Shown: positions 1 through 8,516, counted from the first letter of the stretch. The stretch: DNA of 38,544 nucleotides from Acidobacteriota bacterium (GCA_021161905.1 JAGGZT010000016.1:1-38544); one strand, 5' to 3'. The notes: a model not told the origin generated them from the letters alone. Translations and numbers: made by a program.

Positions 1-925
1 CACCTATTTTATGACTGAACGCGGTGTGGGAAAGGTGGTGGATGGGATTAGTTTTCGCTTGCTTCCGGGTGAGGTTTTGGGGATTGTTGGGGAGTCGGGC
101 TCGGGAAAGACGATGACCGCCCTCTCCCTCATTCGGCTTCTTCCCCCCAGGGCGCGGGTGGTCTCGGGGAGGGTGATCTTTTCCGGGGAGGATCTGCTTT
201 CCCTCCCTGAGCATCGGATGAGAGTGATCAGGGGGGCTGAGATAGGGATGGTGTTTCAGGAGCCTATGAGTAGTCTTGATCCGGTTTTTACCATCGGGGA
301 GCAGATGGTTGAAGCCCTTCGTTTTAAGCGAGGAGTGAAGGGGAAGAAAGCGGTGGATGAAGCTTTGTCCTATCTCTCTGCCGCAGGCATTCCCGAGGCG
401 AGAAGGGTGTTTTTCTCCTATCCCCATGAGCTTTCTCGGGGGATGTGCCAACGGGCGATGATCGCCCTCTCCCTCTCCCTTCGCCCAAAGCTCCTCATCG
501 CCGATGAACCAACCACTGCCCTCGATGTCACCGTGCAGGCAGGGATAATAGAGCTTCTCAAAGGTCTCGTTTCCTCCTTTTCCCTTTCCCTCATCTTCAT
601 TTCCCACGATATCTCCTTGGTGGGGGAGATTGCCTCGCGGGTCCTTGTCCTCTATGGGGGATGGGCTATGGAGGAGGGGTCGGTAGACGATATCCTTGAT
701 CGTCCCCTTCATCCCTATACCCGGGCGCTCATCGCTGCTGAGCCGGGTTTGGATGGGGAGCTACCGGAACCGCTTCCCGGCTGCCTCCCCGATATCTTTA
801 TTAAAGGGGAAGGGTGTCTTTTTCACCCCCGCTGCCCCGAGGGCGAAGAAAGATGCCGTTATGAAATACCCCCTTACAGGGATATCGGGGGGAGGAAGGT
901 TCGTTGCTTCAAGGTGGAGGGGTGA
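1..925 (+). CDS. Peptide/nickel-type ABC transporter ATPase, DppD/OppD family (5' partial)
   Basis: Cytoplasmic ATPase that powers an oligopeptide, dipeptide or nickel importer, pairing with the ATPase gene that starts at 926. The first ATG is at 11, but the frame stays open to the window edge and reads T-Y-F just before it, as in the usual family start (LKTYF), so the true start lies upstream. Counting from the ATG, Walker A GESGSGKT is at 27-34, Walker B LLIADEP at 161-167, the switch His in ISHD near 198, and the C-terminal peptide-importer tail has the Cys-rich CLFHPRCPEGEERC at 269-282. The signature motif is LSRGM (141-145) rather than LSGGM. The stop codon directly abuts the next start, so the two are co-transcribed. 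Substrate cannot be told without the permease and binding-protein genes, which would lie to the left. Confidence 0.9.
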   Translation, partial: TYFMTERGVGKVVDGISFRLLPGEVLGIVGESGSGKTMTALSLIRLLPPRARVVSGRVIFSGEDLLSLPEHRMRVIRGAEIGMVFQEPMSSLDPVFTIGEQMVEALRFKRGVKGKKAVDEALSYLSAAGIPEARRVFFSYPHELSRGMCQRAMIALSLSLRPKLLIADEPTTALDVTVQAGIIELLKGLVSSFSLSLIFISHDISLVGEIASRVLVLYGGWAMEEGSVDDILDRPLHPYTRALIAAEPGLDGELPEPLPGCLPDIFIKGEGCLFHPRCPEGEERCRYEIPPYRDIGGRKVRCFKVEG

Positions 926-1876
926 ATGGGTGGTGCTCCGCTTCTTTCCTTTAAGGAGGTGAGCAAGCGGTTCATCCGCTCTGGCCTTTTTTCCTCCCGC
1001 TCCCAAGAGGTTCTCGCCCTTTCCCAGGTGAGCTTCGATATCCATCGAGGAGAGGTGCTTGGGCTGGTGGGGGAATCGGGTTCAGGGAAAACCACCTTGG
1101 GGAAGATAGCGGTAGGGCTTATCCCCCCTTCCTCGGGGCAGGTGCTCTTCGAGGGGAAGGAGCTCTCCCCTAAGCTGGAGCTTGGACGGAAGATGGGGAT
1201 GGTTTTTCAGAACCCTTTAACCTCCTTGAACCCGAGGATGCGGGTGGGAGAGATAGTGGAAGAGCCTTTGAAGATTCAGCTTAAACTTTCCTCCTCAGAG
1301 AGGCGTCTTAGGTTAAAAGAGCTCTTTGAAAAGGTGGGACTTCCCCTATCGCTCGCCAACTGCTACCCGGATGCCCTCTCCACTGGTCAGAGACAGCGGG
1401 TGGGGATAGCGAGGGCGATTGCTACCTCCCCTCGGTTCGTGGTTCTCGATGAACCGGTATCCGCTCTCGATCTTACGGTGCAGGCGCAGATACTTGCACT
1501 TCTGTCTCAGCTTTGCTCGGAGTTTGGGCTTACTTATCTTCTAATCAGCCATGATCTCAGGGTGGTAGCCGGGATGAGCGATCGGGTGGTGGTGATGTAT
1601 CGGGGAAGGGTGGTTGAGCTTGGAAGAAGAAAGGAGATAATGGAGGAGGCGAGACATCCTTATACCAGGGTCCTTCTAAACTCCATTCCTACCCCCAAGG
1701 GGAGGAGAAGGGCGAGGTTTGCCCTGGCAAAGGAGGAGGCTCCGCCTTTAACAAATGGTAGAGGATGTCCCTTTGCACCTCGTTGCCCTGAGGTGGAGGA
1801 GAGATGCAGGAGGGAAACCCCTTCCCTTCGCCCTGTTTCTTCTTCCCATTTTGTCTCCTGCCATCTGATTGAATAA
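926..1876 (+). CDS. Peptide/nickel-type ABC transporter ATPase, DppF/OppF family
   Basis: Second ATPase of the importer. It is 316 aa, normal for DppF/OppF. Walker A GESGSGKT is at 49-56, the Q-loop VFQNP near 93-97, the signature LSTGQRQRVGIARA at 151-164, Walker B VVLDEP at 172-177, and the H-loop LISHD near 206-210. The C-terminal Cys cluster CPFAPRCPEVEERC (281-294) is typical of this family. ATG at 926 follows the upstream TGA with no gap, and GGAGG precedes it inside the upstream gene. The third residue of the signature is Thr instead of Gly, as the partner also deviates at this place. The gene ends the importer operon; no clear hairpin terminator is visible after it. Confidence 0.93.
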   Translation: MGGAPLLSFKEVSKRFIRSGLFSSRSQEVLALSQVSFDIHRGEVLGLVGESGSGKTTLGKIAVGLIPPSSGQVLFEGKELSPKLELGRKMGMVFQNPLTSLNPRMRVGEIVEEPLKIQLKLSSSERRLRLKELFEKVGLPLSLANCYPDALSTGQRQRVGIARAIATSPRFVVLDEPVSALDLTVQAQILALLSQLCSEFGLTYLLISHDLRVVAGMSDRVVVMYRGRVVELGRRKEIMEEARHPYTRVLLNSIPTPKGRRRARFALAKEEAPPLTNGRGCPFAPRCPEVEERCRRETPSLRPVSSSHFVSCHLIE

Positions 1877-1960
1877 AAATGAAGGAGGGGCGTAATTTTA
1901 ATGTAAAATGGAAACAAAGGCTGGATAAATTTCGTAAGTCTAAGTGAAAAGGAGGATAGG

Positions 1961-2701
1961 ATGTCAGAGGGGATCAATAAGGAGGGGACAAGCGGTCCTT
2001 TAGCAAGGATAGTAGGGATTATTACCTCACCTACCGAGACCTTCAGGGAGATAGCGTCAAAACCGAGCTTCGTTGCTCCGCTGATCGTTATCATCGGCTT
2101 CTTCATAATCTTCGCCCTGGTCTATACCTCTAAGACCGATATGGCTGAGATGATGCGGATACAGCTCGAAAAAAGCGGTAGGCTCGACCAGATACCCTTG
2201 GATCAACAGGAGGCAGTTCTCAGTAAAGCGGCGAAGATCGGTTCCTATTCTATGGTCATAGGTGGCGCGATAGCGATCCCTCTCGTTTTCGTGGTCGTTG
2301 CCGCGGTGCTTCACCTTGTAGGGACCTTAGCTAATGCCGAGACCAACTTCAAGCGCGTGTTCTCTGTAACCACTTACTCCTTTGTCCCCGGGATCTTCCG
2401 TTATATTTTGGGGACGCTCCTCTTGCTGTTAAAAAGGGCTAACACTATTTCAATGGAGGCTTTGGTGAAGTCCAATCTGGGGGCGATGCTGGGCTACGAG
2501 TTGGGGAAAGGAGTTCTTTCTAAAGTTCTTTATTCTGTTGATCTGTTTACCATCTGGTCTCTGGTTCTTCTCGGGATAGGTTATTCCCAGGTATCGAAAT
2601 TCAACACTAAGCGTTCCATATTTATAGTATTTGGTCTTTGGGTGTTGTGGATCGTAATTAGGGTGGCGCTTGGAGAGGCTTTCGGCGTAAAAATTAATTA
2701 A
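1961..2701 (+). CDS. Yip1-domain polytopic membrane protein
   Basis: Membrane protein of 246 aa with about five hydrophobic segments (roughly residues 38-55, 98-120, 140-157, 189-207 and 219-237). The N-terminal pattern IITSPTETFREIASKPSF is characteristic of the bacterial Yip1 domain family (PF04893-like), whose biochemical role in bacteria is not settled. The start ATG at 1961 has AAGGAGG just upstream. It heads an apparent operon with the MacA/MacB-like export genes (next start 18 nt after its stop), so it may assist that exporter, but this is inference from position only. Confidence 0.8.
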   Translation: MSEGINKEGTSGPLARIVGIITSPTETFREIASKPSFVAPLIVIIGFFIIFALVYTSKTDMAEMMRIQLEKSGRLDQIPLDQQEAVLSKAAKIGSYSMVIGGAIAIPLVFVVVAAVLHLVGTLANAETNFKRVFSVTTYSFVPGIFRYILGTLLLLLKRANTISMEALVKSNLGAMLGYELGKGVLSKVLYSVDLFTIWSLVLLGIGYSQVSKFNTKRSIFIVFGLWVLWIVIRVALGEAFGVKIN

Positions 2702-2719
2702 GGAAAGGAGCAAGCTGCA

Positions 2720-3937
2720 TTGAAGAAAAAGTCGCTGGGTTTGATCGTTATTGTGGGGTTAATCGCAACCGTTTTCCTGGTGAGTTTCCTCAAGTCCGGT
2801 AAGGAGAAAGGTAAGGAGGTATATGCAGAGAAGGTAGGGAAACGGGACATCGTATCTACCGTCTCCGCTTCGGGGGTGATTGAGCCCAAGGTAAGGGTGA
2901 ACATCAGTTCGAGCGTGATCGGGAGAGTGAGCAAACTGGCAGTTGCCGAAGGCGATTATGTGAAGAAGGGGGATTTTCTCCTCCAGATAGATCCACAGCG
3001 GTATCAGGCTCAGGTGCGGAGTGCGGAGGCGAACCTCCGTATGGCGAAGATCGGAGTAGAACGGGCGAAGGTTGATCTCGATAATGCCAAGATCAACCTT
3101 GAACGAACCCGTTCCCTCTATGAGCGTGGTTTTGCCTCCAAGCAGGACCTGGAGCAGGCGGAGCTCCGTTATCAACAGGCGAAGGTGGAGCTCGATTCTG
3201 CGGAGGAGAGGGTACGCCAGGCACAGGCACAACTCGATCAGGCAAAAGATGAGCTCTCTAAGACCACCTTCTATGCCCCGATGAGCGGGGTAGTTGCTAT
3301 GCTGAATGTGGAGGAGGGGGAGACGGTTATCACTGGAACGATGAACAATCCGGGTACAGTGATAATGATGATCGCCGATATGAGTGAGGTATTAGCCACA
3401 GTTAATGTGGATGAGACCGATGTCACTGCGGTAAAGATGGGACAGAAAGCAACGGTGGAAGTAGATGCAGTAGAGGGAAAGAAGTACTTGGGCAAGGTGG
3501 TAGATATCGCCAGTTCCGCTACCAAGGAGGGTGATGTTTCGGTGTTTAAGGTAAAGATCCTTCTCGAAAAGCCGGATGCTCGCCTCCGCCCAGGAATGAC
3601 CGCTCATGCCAAAATAGAGACCAGGAGGAGGGAGCAGGTTCTTGCTGTTCCCATCCAGTCGGTAGTAGAGCGGGAGGTAGAGGTTTCCCCAGGGAAGAAG
3701 GAGAAGCGGGAGGTGGTATTTGTAGTGGAGAAAGGGGTGGCAAAGATGAAGGAGGTAAAGACTGATATATCCGATGCCTCCTATGTAGCGATACTTTCCG
3801 GGATAAAGGAGGGAGATATGGTGATAACCGGTCCTTATCGCACCCTTAAAGGAATTAAGGATGGGGACCCGGTTACCATAAAGAAGAAGGAAGAGGAAGG
3901 CAAGAAGGGACAATCCGTTCAGGTTAAGGTAGAGTAA
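2720..3937 (+). CDS. MacA/HlyD-type periplasmic adaptor subunit
   Basis: Membrane-fusion protein of a MacB-type ABC exporter. It is 405 aa: a signal anchor at about 6-24, a biotinyl-lipoyl half near 45-80 (SASGVIEPK, then [17 protein letters not shown]), a long alpha-helical hairpin rich in Glu, Ala, Gln and Arg at about 85-180, the second lipoyl half ([20 protein letters not shown]), then beta-barrel and membrane-proximal domains. The start is TTG at 2720 with GGAAAGGAG nine nt upstream; no in-frame ATG fits the anchor. It is followed at an 10-nt gap by an ABC ATPase and then an FtsX permease, the standard macAB-like order. No outer-membrane TolC partner lies in the window. Substrate unknown. 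Confidence 0.9.
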   Translation: MKKKSLGLIVIVGLIATVFLVSFLKSGKEKGKEVYAEKVGKRDIVSTVSASGVIEPKVRVNISSSVIGRVSKLAVAEGDYVKKGDFLLQIDPQRYQAQVRSAEANLRMAKIGVERAKVDLDNAKINLERTRSLYERGFASKQDLEQAELRYQQAKVELDSAEERVRQAQAQLDQAKDELSKTTFYAPMSGVVAMLNVEEGETVITGTMNNPGTVIMMIADMSEVLATVNVDETDVTAVKMGQKATVEVDAVEGKKYLGKVVDIASSATKEGDVSVFKVKILLEKPDARLRPGMTAHAKIETRRREQVLAVPIQSVVEREVEVSPGKKEKREVVFVVEKGVAKMKEVKTDISDASYVAILSGIKEGDMVITGPYRTLKGIKDGDPVTIKKKEEEGKKGQSVQVKVE

Positions 3938-3947
3938 GGAGAAGGCG

Positions 3948-4646
3948 ATGAGGAATGAGAACAATTTTCTTATAAAGACCGAGGAGCTCACCAAGGTCTA
4001 TCGGCTCGAGGGGGAAGAGGTAGTAGCGGTGGACAGGGTGAATCTCAAGGTGAATGAGGGGGAGCTATTGGCGATTATGGGACCATCCGGTTCCGGCAAG
4101 TCGACCTTGATGAATCTTCTTGGCTGCCTTGATACTCCGACCGCGGGTACTTATTTCCTTAAGGGACAGGATGTCTCCAAGCTCAGCGATGATGAGCTAG
4201 CCGAGATAAGGAACAGGAGGATCGGGTTCGTCTTCCAGACATTCAACCTCCTCCCTCGGGCGACCGCGCTCCATAATGTGGAGCTTCCCCTGATCTATTC
4301 CCGGGTATCACCCAAGGAGCGAAGGGAGCGAGCTTTTTCCGCCCTTGAGTCGGTAGGGCTTGCCGATCGAGCCAATCACCGCCCGAACGAGCTCTCCGGA
4401 GGTCAAAGGCAGAGGGTGGCGATCGCTCGAGCATTGGTTACCAAGCCCGCCATCATCCTTGCTGATGAGCCCACGGGAAATCTTGATTCGAAAGCGAGTG
4501 AAGAGCTAATGGAGCTCTTTCTTGCTTTGAATGAACAGGGAAATACCATAATAATTGTGACCCACGAGCACGACATTGCGAGGAAGACCAGAAGGATAAT
4601 CCATCTTCTTGATGGGAAGATAACCGGAGAAGAGAGGCTAAGCTGA
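3948..4646 (+). CDS. ABC transporter ATPase, LolD/MacB type
   Basis: ATPase of the FtsX-type exporter, 232 aa, the usual length of the stand-alone LolD-like subunits. Walker [10 protein letters not shown] lies at about 46-54, the Q-loop [13 protein letters not shown] follows near 92-104, then the signature [15 protein letters not shown], Walker B IILADEP, D-loop TGNLDS and H-loop VTHEHD. AAGGAGAAGG precedes the ATG. The stop TGA at 4644-4646 overlaps the permease ATG at 4646 by one base, so translation is probably coupled. In this family the two halves of MacB are one polypeptide in E. coli but split here, as in Gram-positive and many deep-branching bacteria. Confidence 0.94.
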   Translation: MRNENNFLIKTEELTKVYRLEGEEVVAVDRVNLKVNEGELLAIMGPSGSGKSTLMNLLGCLDTPTAGTYFLKGQDVSKLSDDELAEIRNRRIGFVFQTFNLLPRATALHNVELPLIYSRVSPKERRERAFSALESVGLADRANHRPNELSGGQRQRVAIARALVTKPAIILADEPTGNLDSKASEELMELFLALNEQGNTIIIVTHEHDIARKTRRIIHLLDGKITGEERLS

Positions 4647-5869
4647 TGTTGGTATTACTCTATGAGAGCTTCAAGATAGCGTTAGGTGCGATATCCGCTA
4701 ACAAGATGCGCTCCATACTTACCACATTGGGGATAATCATTGGGGTGGCTGCAGTTATTGCTGCTGTATCCATCGTTCAAGGGCTTTCTTATCTGGTCAA
4801 TAACCAGTTGGCTGAGCTCGGTGCCGATTTTATCCTGGTTATCCCTCACCGTCCCCCTGGGGAGGAGGGGCTCAAGCTGGGAAGGATTAAGCTTACTTAC
4901 GAGGATGGATTGGCGATCCTCGAGGAGGCTACCGCCATCCGTGATTATTGCCCCACTGTGCAGAGAACAGTACTGGTGAAATATGGTGAAGAGCACGCGG
5001 CTACCACGGTTACCGCTACCACCTCTTCCTATCAAGACATCAATGTCCATTATGTCGATGAAGGGAGGTTCCTCTCCAGAATAGATGTAAAGCATAGGAA
5101 AAGGGTTTGTGTTGTGGGGAGGAAGGTGCTGGAGAACCTCGGTATAAAAAGCGATCCCATCGGGAAGCAGATCATAGTGGGGAAGGATAGTTTTACCATC
5201 GTTGGAATAATGGAGAAGAAGGGGCAGGCTCTCGGTAAGGATGCCGATGACTTAGTGATAATCCCTTATACCTTGGCAAGCAACCTTTTTGGAAGACGGG
5301 TCCTCGACCAAACAATACTTGCCTTCAAGGCGAGTTCAGTTTCTCTGGTGGATCTGGCTAAGGATCAGATAACGGGGATCCTGAGGAAGAGACACGGCTT
5401 AAGGAAGGACCAACCTGATGATTTTCAGGTTATACTTCAAAGCGATATGCTTAAAGGGGTGAGTAGCATTCTCGGCGGGGTTACCGCTACCGTCGCTGGT
5501 ATAGTGGGGATCTCCCTCTTAGTCGGTGGTATCGGGATAATGAATATAATGCTCGTCTCAGTGACCGAGCGGACAAGGGAGATAGGGATAAGGAAGGCGG
5601 TGGGAGCGAAGAGGAGGGACATCCTTCTCCAGTTCTTGATCGAAGCGATCGCGCTCAGTCTCGTCGGTGGGGCTATTGGAGTTCTGTTTGGTTTTGGATT
5701 AGGACGGCTGGTGACCTCCTTGATCTCGGTTCTTCCTCAAGCCCATGTGCCGGTATGGGCGATCTTTCTTGGTTTTGGCTTTTCTACCGCTGTCGGTCTC
5801 TTCTTTGGCATCTATCCTGCGGCAAAAGCGAGCAGACTTGATCCTATAGAAGCCCTCCGCTACGAATAA
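4646..5869 (+). CDS. MacB-type FtsX-fold permease
   Basis: Inner-membrane permease, 407 aa. It has one TM helix near 24-45 after the amphipathic start, a large periplasmic MacB core domain (about 50-270), and three C-terminal TM helices. The cytoplasmic coupling loop TREIGIRKAVGAKRRDIL and the end PIEALRYE are hallmarks of the MacB/FtsX family. Together with the preceding adaptor and ATPase it forms a tripartite-type export or lipoprotein-stress system. The operon ends here, with a strong hairpin terminator starting 23 bases after the stop. Confidence 0.93.
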   Translation: MLVLLYESFKIALGAISANKMRSILTTLGIIIGVAAVIAAVSIVQGLSYLVNNQLAELGADFILVIPHRPPGEEGLKLGRIKLTYEDGLAILEEATAIRDYCPTVQRTVLVKYGEEHAATTVTATTSSYQDINVHYVDEGRFLSRIDVKHRKRVCVVGRKVLENLGIKSDPIGKQIIVGKDSFTIVGIMEKKGQALGKDADDLVIIPYTLASNLFGRRVLDQTILAFKASSVSLVDLAKDQITGILRKRHGLRKDQPDDFQVILQSDMLKGVSSILGGVTATVAGIVGISLLVGGIGIMNIMLVSVTERTREIGIRKAVGAKRRDILLQFLIEAIALSLVGGAIGVLFGFGLGRLVTSLISVLPQAHVPVWAIFLGFGFSTAVGLFFGIYPAAKASRLDPIEALRYE

Positions 5870-5892
5870 AACCTTACTTAGTAATCGATCTT

Positions 5893-5925
5893 ACAGCTGG
5901 TAGCGAGTACCAGCTGTATTTTTAT
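5893..5925 (+). terminator. Rho-independent terminator of the MacA/MacB-like operon
   Basis: A perfect 10-bp stem, ACAGCTGGTA (5893-5902) and TACCAGCTGT (5908-5917), with a 5-nt loop GCGAG, is followed by ATTTTTAT. It separates the exporter operon from the exbB promoter. Confidence 0.88.
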
Positions 5926-5968
5926 GTATGGGATAAGCGAGGAGGTAGGAGTTCGAAAGAAAAAAGAC

Positions 5969-5998
5969 TTGACAATGATTTTTCCGCTGTGGTAGAAT
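5969..5998 (+). promoter_or_regulatory. Sigma70-type promoter of the exbB-exbD-tonB operon
   Basis: TTGACA at 5969-5974, an 18-nt spacer and TAGAAT at 5993-5998. It lies just after the terminator and points at exbB. Transcription would start near 6005, giving an unusually long leader of about 165 nt before the GTG start at 6172. Confidence 0.75.
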
Positions 5999-6022
5999 TC
6001 AGCTTTGTCAAGAAGGGGTAAT

Positions 6023-6164
6023 AGGTTGAAAAGAAAAGAGCTTATCCCTTTAAGACGCCCACCAAAAGGGGGTGGTGAGCGGGGAACTAAAGAATGGAGA
6101 AAAGGTTAGGGGTTTTCCCCGCCGGAATGGTAGCTCTAGTAACCTTTTAAAACTATAAGGAGGT
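6023..6164 (+). ncRNA. Structured 5' leader of the exbB operon, riboswitch-like cis element of unknown class
   Basis: The leader can fold into nested helices: AGGTT (6023-6027) with AACCT (6141-6145); AGAGCT (6037-6042) with AGCTCT (6132-6137); inside these a hairpin CCACC/GGTGG (6059-6063, 6071-6075) and an 8-bp helix GCGGGGAA/TTCCCCGC (6079-6086, 6115-6122). A competing fold is equally visible: AAAAGGTTA (6100-6108) is exactly complementary to TAACCTTTT (6140-6148), and GGGG (6109-6112) faces CCCC (6117-6120) across TTTT. The second fold would break three of the helices of the first. The Shine-Dalgarno AAGGAGGT lies right after. I do not recognise a known class; resemblance to the ydaO (c-di-AMP) consensus is only loose. 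Confidence 0.5.
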
Positions 6165-6171
6165 ATGAGCA

Positions 6172-6810
6172 GTGAGCTTCCAGGGTACGTTGGTAGGTTA
6201 CTTCCATAAGGGTGGTCCGGTTATGTGGCCGTTGCTTTTCTTCGCTATCCTTACGCTGGCTTACGCAATTGAGAGATTGTGGTTTTATTCGAAGGCGAAG
6301 GTCCGTACTGACGAGTTTCTCGGTAAGCTCCGTGCTGCCCTTCTCAAGAAGAAAAGCGTGCAGGAGGCGATAAAGGTATGTGAAGAGTATAAGGGTCCTA
6401 TTGCTAACATCCTGAAGGCTGGTCTTCTCAAGTATGGAACTACTGAGGATGAGATAACCAAAGCGATGGAGATTGCAGCTACCCATGAGCTCTCTCGTCT
6501 GGAAAGGGGAACGGCGGTTCTTGCTACTTCAGCTAATGTTTCCCCCATCCTTGGCTTCTTGGGCACGGTTACCGGGATGATCAAATCGTTCGGTGTGTTG
6601 GCAGCTGCTGGTCTTACCAACCCGGCGAAGGTGGCGGAGGGTATCTCTGAGGCGTTGATCACCACCGCTACTGGGTTGGCTATCGCGGTTCCCGCCCTTC
6701 TCTTCTACAACTGGTTTATGAGCACCATAGGCCGATTTGTTTTGGAGATGGAGACCGGTTCTACTGTGCTCCTCGAGACCTTCGCCGAGATGGAGAGAGA
6801 GGGGAAATAA
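6172..6810 (+). CDS. exbB: ExbB/TolQ-family proton-channel subunit
   Basis: Inner-membrane subunit of the proton-driven motor that energises TonB, 212 aa. TM1 is at about 16-38 (PVMWPLLFFAILTLAYAIE), TM2 at about 120-142 with SPILGFLGTVTGMI, and TM3 at about 163-185 with ITTATGLAIAVPAL; these are the conserved MotA/TolQ/ExbB motifs. The start is GTG at 6172 with AAGGAGGT seven nt upstream; an ATG at 6165 is out of frame. It leads an operon with two exbD copies, tonB and a TPR gene, so ExbB is more likely than TolQ. A structured leader precedes it and may control expression. Confidence 0.92.
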   Translation: MSFQGTLVGYFHKGGPVMWPLLFFAILTLAYAIERLWFYSKAKVRTDEFLGKLRAALLKKKSVQEAIKVCEEYKGPIANILKAGLLKYGTTEDEITKAMEIAATHELSRLERGTAVLATSANVSPILGFLGTVTGMIKSFGVLAAAGLTNPAKVAEGISEALITTATGLAIAVPALLFYNWFMSTIGRFVLEMETGSTVLLETFAEMEREGK

Positions 6811-6822
6811 GAGGAGTAATTG

Positions 6823-7245
6823 ATGAAGCTTAGAAAACCGAAAACCTTAGGAGCTTACATCCCTACGGTCTCCATGGCGGATATTGCTTTCCTCCTCATC
6901 ATCTTCTTTATGCTAACTACCACCATTCCTGTGGATAGGACGCCGGTGCAGTTGCCGAAGAGCATCGAGCGAAGCGGGTTCCCTGAGGGGTCGGCGGTGA
7001 TCGCCATTACCCCCGAGGGACTGATCAATGTTTCTGATGGAAAGGAGCAGAGCCATCCTGTGGCGGATATTTCCGATATCTTCTCCTTTGCCGCCAATGT
7101 GTTGGTTGATGACCCCACTCATACCTTTGTGATAAAGGCTGATGGGCAGGTTCCTTACCAGATCATAGATGCTGTTATAACCCAGCTTCGTTCTGCTCGG
7201 GTGGAGAAGATCGTTCTCCTTACCGACCAGGAGACCGTAAGTTGA
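6823..7245 (+). CDS. exbD: ExbD/TolR-family protein, copy 1
   Basis: Single-pass inner-membrane partner of ExbB, 140 aa from the ATG at 6823 (a TTG one codon earlier is too close to GAGGAG). The TM helix at about 17-33 contains the conserved membrane Asp (D20 in SMADIAFLLIIFFML), which carries the proton in this family. The periplasmic domain follows and ends with the usual Y-Q-x-I-D-x-V-I and a Val-Glu-Lys-Ile-Val-Leu strand. Its TM-coding DNA is almost identical to that of the next gene, although the rest of the proteins differ. Confidence 0.92.
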   Translation: MKLRKPKTLGAYIPTVSMADIAFLLIIFFMLTTTIPVDRTPVQLPKSIERSGFPEGSAVIAITPEGLINVSDGKEQSHPVADISDIFSFAANVLVDDPTHTFVIKADGQVPYQIIDAVITQLRSARVEKIVLLTDQETVS

Positions 7246-7255
7246 GGGGGTGCCA

Positions 7256-7732
7256 ATGAAGATTAAGCGTAAGAAGTTTACTCCCGAGATCCCCTCTTCG
7301 TCGATGGCGGATATTGCCTTCCTCCTCATCATCTTCTTTATGCTCACCTCGGTGTTCAGTATGGATAAGGGGATCCAGTTCAAACTCCCCAAGGATGAGC
7401 CAGCGACGATAACCCAGCCGGAGGAGGCGATTCACATCCATGTCCTCGATGATGGGAGCATTGTGGTCGATAATAAGCCAATGGTGCTTTCTGATATCAG
7501 GGAGTATGTCAAGAGCAAGGTGGAGATAAACCGAACCAAGCCGGTTATCGTTCATTGCGAACCGGGAACACCTTACGCCCGGTTGATCGATGTTCTCGAT
7601 GAGTTGAAACAGCTTGAACTTGAGATGTATCCGGAAAATAAGGATGATGATCCTACAAATGATAAGCACATCTTCATCTCTATACCCACCCAGGAGGAGA
7701 TAGCTGCTTGGGGCCAGTATCTCGGGAGTTGA
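7256..7732 (+). CDS. exbD: ExbD/TolR-family protein, copy 2
   Basis: Second ExbD, 158 aa from the ATG at 7256 with GAGGGGGT upstream (a GTG at 7250 is in frame but overlaps that site). The TM helix at about 16-32 has the membrane Asp D19. The periplasmic part is longer than in copy 1 and has an acidic stretch (NKDDDPTNDKH) near the C-terminus. Two ExbD proteins per ExbB are common in Acidobacteriota, Bacteroidota and relatives, where they may form a mixed dimer inside the ExbB pentamer; that arrangement here is inferred. Confidence 0.92.
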   Translation: MKIKRKKFTPEIPSSSMADIAFLLIIFFMLTSVFSMDKGIQFKLPKDEPATITQPEEAIHIHVLDDGSIVVDNKPMVLSDIREYVKSKVEINRTKPVIVHCEPGTPYARLIDVLDELKQLELEMYPENKDDDPTNDKHIFISIPTQEEIAAWGQYLGS

Positions 7733-7753
7733 GAAAATTAATGGGAAAGGACT

Positions 7754-8488
7754 ATGGCAAAGAAGGAGAAAGAGAATAAGGCGTTGAATCCTTCGGCGGA
7801 CGAGGAGGTGGGGTTAAGTTATCTCGTTGAACTCTATTCCCCTCGCGAGAATAGACGTCTCAAGATAGCGACCCTGATCTCCCTTCTGGTTCACATCGGG
7901 CTCTTCTTCATCGTCTTCCCTGAGGTTAAAGAGACGGTGACCAGCAAGGCGAAGGAGAAGCCGATCGTTTCCATTAAGAAGTTCAAGCTTCCCCCTCCTC
8001 CGAAGAGACAGCCACCAAAACGGAGAAAAACAACGGCGGTGGTGAAGAAGGGTAAGATTGTTCCTATACCTGACCCCACCCCGGATGAACCCGAGCCCTA
8101 TAGGGAGTATGTGGAGTATGTGGAGGAGTATACTCCTCCACCCCCGGATACCGAGTTTGAGTATGGTATCCCTGCGGAAACGCCGGGTCCCCTTAGGGTC
8201 GGTGGGAATGTGAAAAAGCCAGTCCGGATTAAGTATGTACCTCCAGTTTATCCTGAGTTGGCGCGGAAGGCGAGAATCCAGGGGATTGTGATTATAGAGG
8301 CGGTTATCGACAGACATGGGAATGTGGTCCGGGCGAAGGTTCTTCGTTCTCCGGGGAAGGCGTTCGGCTTCGACCAGGCTGCCATCGATGCGGTGAGACA
8401 GTGGAAGTTCAAACCCGCCACCTTGAACGGCAAACCGGTGGATGTTTACTATAATCTCACGGTGATCTTCAAGCTCCAGGGCCAGTAG
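7754..8488 (+). CDS. tonB: TonB-family energy transducer
   Basis: Links the ExbB/ExbD motor to outer-membrane receptors. It is 244 aa: a cytoplasmic N-terminus, a TM helix at about 38-56, a Pro/Lys then Pro/Glu-rich periplasmic spacer at about 75-140 (KLPPPPKRQPPKRRK, then a Glu/Tyr-rich part), and a TonB C-terminal domain at about 155-242 with YPELARKARIQG and QWKFKPATLNGKPV. The long cytoplasmic N-terminus is typical of the Acidobacteriota-like TonB form. It sits after both exbD genes in the same operon. No TonB-dependent receptor is in the window. Confidence 0.92.
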   Translation: MAKKEKENKALNPSADEEVGLSYLVELYSPRENRRLKIATLISLLVHIGLFFIVFPEVKETVTSKAKEKPIVSIKKFKLPPPPKRQPPKRRKTTAVVKKGKIVPIPDPTPDEPEPYREYVEYVEEYTPPPPDTEFEYGIPAETPGPLRVGGNVKKPVRIKYVPPVYPELARKARIQGIVIIEAVIDRHGNVVRAKVLRSPGKAFGFDQAAIDAVRQWKFKPATLNGKPVDVYYNLTVIFKLQGQ

Positions 8489-8516
8489 GGTTAGGCTTAA
8501 TTTCTATTCGGGTTCG

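Noticed and set aside
1881-1960. Promoter for the Yip1/MacA-like operon around TAAAAT at 1904-1909
   Set aside because: No acceptable -35 lies at 15-19 nt; the sequence there is G-rich. The operon may start elsewhere or be read from the upstream importer operon.
6023-6164. Naming the exbB leader as a ydaO (c-di-AMP), cobalamin or SAM riboswitch
   Set aside because: Only short stretches (GCGGGGAA and CCCCGCC) recall ydaO and the helix order does not clearly match; no cobalamin or SAM core motif is present. Kept as an unassigned structured leader.
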